A DNA stretch of 64,000 bases, taken from positions 1,984,001-2,048,000 of the forward strand of contig NZ_CP079801.1 of the NCBI RefSeq assembly GCF_021545785.1, given 5' to 3'. How positions within the stretch are numbered: position 1 is the first letter of the stretch; each line of letters opens with the position of its first letter. This DNA comes from Halopseudomonas maritima (GTDB lineage: Bacteria > Pseudomonadota > Gammaproteobacteria > Pseudomonadales > Pseudomonadaceae). The position numbers and the translations under genes are program-made. Positions 61,068 to 64,000 of the stretch are shown here, in pieces. The notes beneath the pieces were generated by a model that worked only from the letters and a program-made list of their open reading frames with translations, was not told the DNA's origin and searched no databases.

Positions 61068-61109
61068 GCTTCCAGCTTCCAGCTTCCAGCTTCCAGCTTC
61101 CAGCTTCCA
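61068..61109. repeat. 7-bp tandem repeat (GCTTCCA)6
   Basis: Six perfect GCTTCCA units inside the inverted-repeat unit. Confidence 0.95.
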
Positions 61110-61134
61110 GCCAGCCCTCAACCGTTTCCCCAAA

Positions 61135-61172
61135 AACAAAACCCCCAACGCTTGCACGTCAGGGGCTTTGTT
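61135..61172. terminator. Probable two-way terminator between the receptor and etfA
   Basis: AACAAAACCCC (61135-61145) pairs with GGGGCTTTGTT (61162-61172) at 10 of 11 positions around a 16-nt loop. A- and T-rich flanks allow use from either side. Confidence 0.65.
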
Positions 61173-61261
61173 CAAACCGAAAAACCAGCCACTCACACGG
61201 CGGTGGTCTTCCAGCTTTCAGCTTCTAGCTTCCAGCCGCCGGCCAAAGGCCGGCTTGTGGC

Positions 61262-62191
61262 TTAGAGCTTACCTTCCAGCTCAGGGATAGCCTCGAACAG
61301 ATCGGCTACCAGGCCGTAATCGGCCACCTGGAAGATCGGCGCTTCTTCGTCCTTGTTGATCGCAACGATCACCTTGGAGTCTTTCATACCGGCCAAGTGC
61401 TGGATGGCGCCGGAGATGCCGACCGCAACGTACAGCTGCGGCGCAACGATCTTACCGGTCTGACCAACCTGCATGTCGTTCGGTACAAAGCCTGCGTCGA
61501 CTGCGGCGCGCGAGGCACCTACAGCAGCGCCCAGCTTGTCGGCGACCTTGTACAGCATTTCGAAGTTGTCGCCGTTCTGCATGCCGCGACCACCAGAGAT
61601 GACGATCTTGGCACCAGCCAGTTCCGGCCGGTCAGACTTGGCCAGCTCTTCACCAACAAAGCTGGAGGTGCCAGCGTCGTGGGCAGAGGCAACGGCTTCA
61701 ACGGCAGCGCTGCCGCCTTCGGCTGCAACAGCGTCAAAGCCGGTGGTACGTACGGTGATAACCTTGATGGCGGCGCTGGACTGCACGGTGGCAATCGCGT
61801 TACCGGCGTAGATCGGGCGCTTGAAGGTGTCAGCGCTTTCAACAGCAGTGATCTCGGAGATCTGATCAACGTCCAGCAGCGCAGCGACGCGCGGCAGGTA
61901 GTTTTTGCCGTTGGTGCTGGCCGGCGCCAGGATGTGGCTGTAACCCTTGCCCAGCTCTGCGATCAGCAGGGAAACGTTTTCCGGCAGCAGGTTTGCGTAG
62001 GCAGCGTTATCAGCCAGCAGGACCTTGCTTACGCCAGCAACTTTGGCAGCTGCGTCAGCAACGGCTGCGCAGCCAGCACCGGCAACCAGTACGTCGATGT
62101 CGCCACCGATAGCCTGAGCGGCCGCAACGGTGTTCAGGGTAGCTGCGTTCAGCTCGGCGTTGTTGTGTTCAGCAATAACCAGAATGCTCAT
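61262..62191 (-). CDS. etfA: Electron transfer flavoprotein alpha subunit
   Basis: 309 aa. With EtfB it carries electrons from acyl-CoA dehydrogenases to ETF-ubiquinone oxidoreductase. The C-terminal FAD-binding region has KIVISGGRGMQNGDNFEML (about 210-228), GASRAAVDAGFVPNDMQVGQTGKIV, and VAVGISGAIQHLAGMKDS. It starts 2 nt after etfB ends. Confidence 0.97.
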   Translation of the reverse strand: MSILVIAEHNNAELNAATLNTVAAAQAIGGDIDVLVAGAGCAAVADAAAKVAGVSKVLLADNAAYANLLPENVSLLIAELGKGYSHILAPASTNGKNYLPRVAALLDVDQISEITAVESADTFKRPIYAGNAIATVQSSAAIKVITVRTTGFDAVAAEGGSAAVEAVASAHDAGTSSFVGEELAKSDRPELAGAKIVISGGRGMQNGDNFEMLYKVADKLGAAVGASRAAVDAGFVPNDMQVGQTGKIVAPQLYVAVGISGAIQHLAGMKDSKVIVAINKDEEAPIFQVADYGLVADLFEAIPELEGKL

Positions 62192-62193
62192 GT

Positions 62194-62943
62194 TCAGATC
62201 ACCTTGGCTTCGTTCTTCAGTTTGTCGACCAGCTCGTCAACGCTCTTGACCTTGATGCCAGCACTGCGGGCAGCCGGGGCTTCAACCTTCAGGGTGGAGA
62301 CGGTGGAGGCAGTGCTCACGCCCAGATCTTCCGGCTTGAGGGTTTCCAGCGGCTTCTTCTTGGCCTTCATGATGTTCGGCAAGGAGGCGTAGCGCGGCTC
62401 GTTCAGACGCAGGTCAGTGGTAACAATGGCCGGCAGCTTCAGAGCAACGGTCTGCAGACCGCCGTCGATTTCACGGGTGACCTTGACGCTGTCGCCTTCA
62501 ACGGCGACTTCAGAGGCAAAGGTGCCCTGAGCGTAGCCAGACAGTGCAGCCAGCATCTGGCCAGTCTGGTTGTTGTCGGAGTCGATGGCTTGCTTGCCGA
62601 GGATAACCAGCTGCGGCTGTTCTTTATCAACAACAGCTTTCAGCGCCTTGGCGATGGCCAGGGAGCTCAGATCGTCCGCGGACTCAACCAGAACCGCGCG
62701 ATCGGCGCCCAGTGCCAGGGCGGTGCGCAGTTGTTCCTGGGCGGCGGTCGGGCCGACAGTGACAGCGACGATTTCGGTGGCCACGCCCTTCTCTTTCAGG
62801 CGAACAGCTTCTTCTACGGCGATCTCGCAGAAGGGGTTCATCGACATCTTGACGTTGGCCAGATCAACACCGGAGTTATCGGCCTTGACGCGAACCTTGA
62901 CGTTGTAATCGACCACGCGCTTAACGGCAACGAGGATTTTCAT
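62194..62943 (-). CDS. etfB: Electron transfer flavoprotein beta subunit
   Basis: 249 aa. Binds AMP and pairs with EtfA. Visible: MKILVAVKRVVDYNVKVRVK, MNPFCEIAVEEAVRLKEKG, VILGKQAIDSDNNQTGQMLA and the recognition-loop region LPAIVTTDLRLNEPRYASLP. First gene of etfB-etfA. Confidence 0.97.
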   Translation of the reverse strand: MKILVAVKRVVDYNVKVRVKADNSGVDLANVKMSMNPFCEIAVEEAVRLKEKGVATEIVAVTVGPTAAQEQLRTALALGADRAVLVESADDLSSLAIAKALKAVVDKEQPQLVILGKQAIDSDNNQTGQMLAALSGYAQGTFASEVAVEGDSVKVTREIDGGLQTVALKLPAIVTTDLRLNEPRYASLPNIMKAKKKPLETLKPEDLGVSTASTVSTLKVEAPAARSAGIKVKSVDELVDKLKNEAKVI

Positions 62944-63108
62944 GGACGTTAGTCCTCCACAAGTCTTGAGACGCCCGCAGGCGCACGACGTTAAAAGGGG
63001 TGCCTAGGATACCGGGCAGAGGGGGCGCCCGGAAGTACAAATTGTCGCTATGCTGGACAAAAACGCCGGAATGGCGACCGATTGGCGCCATTCCGGTGGT
63101 CTGGCAGC

Positions 63109-64000
63109 TTACGCGGCGCCCAGTTGGGCGGCGTAGGCTTCCAGGTGGTGGTCGTCATCACCGAACTGGTGGCTGATCATGACCAGACGCTTGGCGTAGT
63201 GAGCACCGTTGTATTCCCAGGTCATGGCGATACCGCCATGCAGCTGGATGCACTGTTCGGCGACATAACGGCCAGCGCGGTTGATGACGAACTTGGCGGC
63301 GGCCAGCTTGGCACTGCGCTCGGCGCTGTCTTCGTCGTCAGCCAGACAGGCTGCCAGGATTGCCATGGAGGTGGCGCGTTCCAGCTCGCTGATCATGTCG
63401 ACCATGCGGTGCTGCAGTACCTGGAACTTACCGATCGGCACGCCGAACTGCTTGCGTGTCTTCAGGTAGTCCAGAGTCAGGTCGCAGGCAGTGCGCATGG
63501 CGCCAACGGCTTCGGCACACAGGGCCGCGATGGCACGACCGCTCTGGTAGCGGATGGCATCAAAGGCATTGCCGGCTTCGCCCAGCAGCTCGCCCTGGGC
63601 GTTGTCCAGGAACAGCTCGCAGGCTTTGCGACCGTCAACGGTGGCGTAAACGCGGCGGGTTACGCCCGCTGCGTTCGGGTCAACCACGAACAGGCTGATG
63701 CCTTGCTCGTCACGGTTGTTGCCGGCGGTGCGGGCCGATACCAGGATCTTGCCAGCAGTCTGGCCGCCGATGACCACACCCTTGCGACCGCTCAGGCTCC
63801 AGCTGCCGCCCTGTTCGGTGGCGGTAGTGGTGACGCTGGCCAAGTCGTAGTGGCTGTTCAGCTCGTCCAGTGCAACGGCCGCTTGCAGCTCACCGGTGGC
63901 GATGCCGCCCAGCAGTTCTTCTTTCTGGGCATCGCTGCCCAGCTGGCCGATCAGGCCGCCGGCCAGAATGACCGACTCCATGTAGGGCTCAAGGCAGATG
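63109..64000 (-). CDS. Acyl-CoA dehydrogenase, C-terminal part (runs off window edge)
   Basis: The frame stays open past the ATG at 63981 to the window edge (ICLEPY precedes it), so the gene is longer and starts outside. The visible 297 residues cover the middle beta domain (VALDELNSHYDLASVTTTAT) and the C-terminal helical domain (YLKTRKQFGVPIGKFQVLQH, QCIQLHGGIAMTWEYNGAHY). The catalytic Glu of standard medium-chain enzymes is not at its usual place in this type; the sequence is closest to the pimeloyl-CoA dehydrogenase small-subunit-like group, from memory. It lies 165 bp upstream of etfB, fitting electron delivery to ETF. Confidence 0.88.
   Translation of the reverse strand, partial: ICLEPYMESVILAGGLIGQLGSDAQKEELLGGIATGELQAAVALDELNSHYDLASVTTTATEQGGSWSLSGRKGVVIGGQTAGKILVSARTAGNNRDEQGISLFVVDPNAAGVTRRVYATVDGRKACELFLDNAQGELLGEAGNAFDAIRYQSGRAIAALCAEAVGAMRTACDLTLDYLKTRKQFGVPIGKFQVLQHRMVDMISELERATSMAILAACLADDEDSAERSAKLAAAKFVINRAGRYVAEQCIQLHGGIAMTWEYNGAHYAKRLVMISHQFGDDDHHLEAYAAQLGAA

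Larger units (their letters stand above)
60860..61240. repeat. 381-bp unit bounded by 35-bp inverted repeats
   Basis: Arms 60860-60894 and 61206-61240 are complementary at 33 of 35 positions, and the two mismatches would still pair as G-U in RNA. The arms are built from the same GCTGGAA/TTCCAGC heptamer as the central repeat. A 9-bp direct repeat AGGCCGGCT lies just outside, at 60848-60856 and 61247-61255. Confidence 0.85.
60840..61261. other. Repeat-rich convergent intergenic region
   Basis: A 422-bp gap between the chemoreceptor and etfA stops. It contains a long inverted repeat, a 7-bp tandem repeat and a terminator hairpin, listed separately. No gene is seen. Confidence 0.85.

Noticed and set aside
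60848..61255. Target-site duplication of a transposable element
   Set aside because: The 9-bp direct repeat does not directly abut the inverted repeats and is a GC-rich sequence that could recur by chance, so it is only mentioned, not called.

Overview
The window is a contiguous chromosomal segment of a pseudomonad (family Pseudomonadaceae, GC-rich). The gene order is the Pseudomonas housekeeping backbone: phoB-phoR, ubiA-ubiC, rubredoxin and its reductase, HU, an HDOD protein, recG-oxyR, ridA-spoT-rpoZ-gmk, yicC/rph, crc/pyrE, argB-algC-dut-coaBC, radC, rpmB-rpmG, etfA-etfB. Several proteins match P. aeruginosa family members in length and in the motifs I can read (Crc 259 aa, RecG 691 aa, HU 90 aa). 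I cannot assign a species; the lineage could be near P. stutzeri or Halopseudomonas, but that is a guess. No rRNA, tRNA, transposase, phage structural gene or CRISPR array is visible.

Region by region. (1) 1-7239, minus strand: a tight operon of nine genes of unknown function running off the left edge. At least five encode versions of one small protein fold, sharing an N-terminal helix, a central LxLGFxPxFY-like strand and a C-terminal YAxKFxxSAEGSS...RLVxxPAP block. One copy carries an inserted OmpA-like peptidoglycan-binding domain and a serine run, another a C-terminal immunoglobulin-like domain. They sit with a TPR-like protein, a Gln/Arg-rich coiled-coil protein, and a 371-aa protein with three regions resembling the ribosomal L7/L12 C-terminal fold. 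This is the best candidate for an undescribed system. (2) 7569-10609: a response regulator with a probable PilZ-type output domain, and PhoR/PhoB. (3) 10718-25462: core metabolism, redox, DNA repair and stringent response genes, with a 5' fragment of osmC stranded at 19874. (4) 25509-30938: purine/allantoin catabolism: a GntR-FCD regulator, an NCS1 permease, an allantoin racemase, PuuE allantoinase, ureidoglycine aminohydrolase and ureidoglycolate lyase, with a palindromic operator candidate in the divergent promoter. The allantoate-hydrolysing enzyme is not here. (5) 31144-39445: an iron-chelate uptake cluster (AraC regulator, TonB-dependent receptor, binding protein, two permeases, ATPase), with Fur-box-like sites and, unusually, a terminal flavin-dependent monooxygenase of the NtaA/SnaA/DszA class. 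(6) 39490-51078: nucleotide, RNA and arginine metabolism, alginate/LPS sugar phosphates, coenzyme A synthesis and ribosomal proteins. (7) 51162-60839: an M23 peptidase, a fatty acid desaturase, an EAL protein with a degenerate GGDEF motif, a cupin, UppP, a cyclase-family hydrolase and a chemoreceptor with an odd topology. (8) 61262-64000: the electron transfer flavoprotein and a partial acyl-CoA dehydrogenase.

Three of the convergent intergenic regions (around 20101, 41794 and 61068) carry 7-bp tandem repeats of related sequence (CTTGCAG, CTTCAGT, CTTCCAG). The last lies inside a 381-bp unit bounded by 35-bp near-perfect inverted repeats. A separate 20-bp sequence containing CTAGGGTCTG recurs upstream of phoR (as an inverted pair) and upstream of oxyR.
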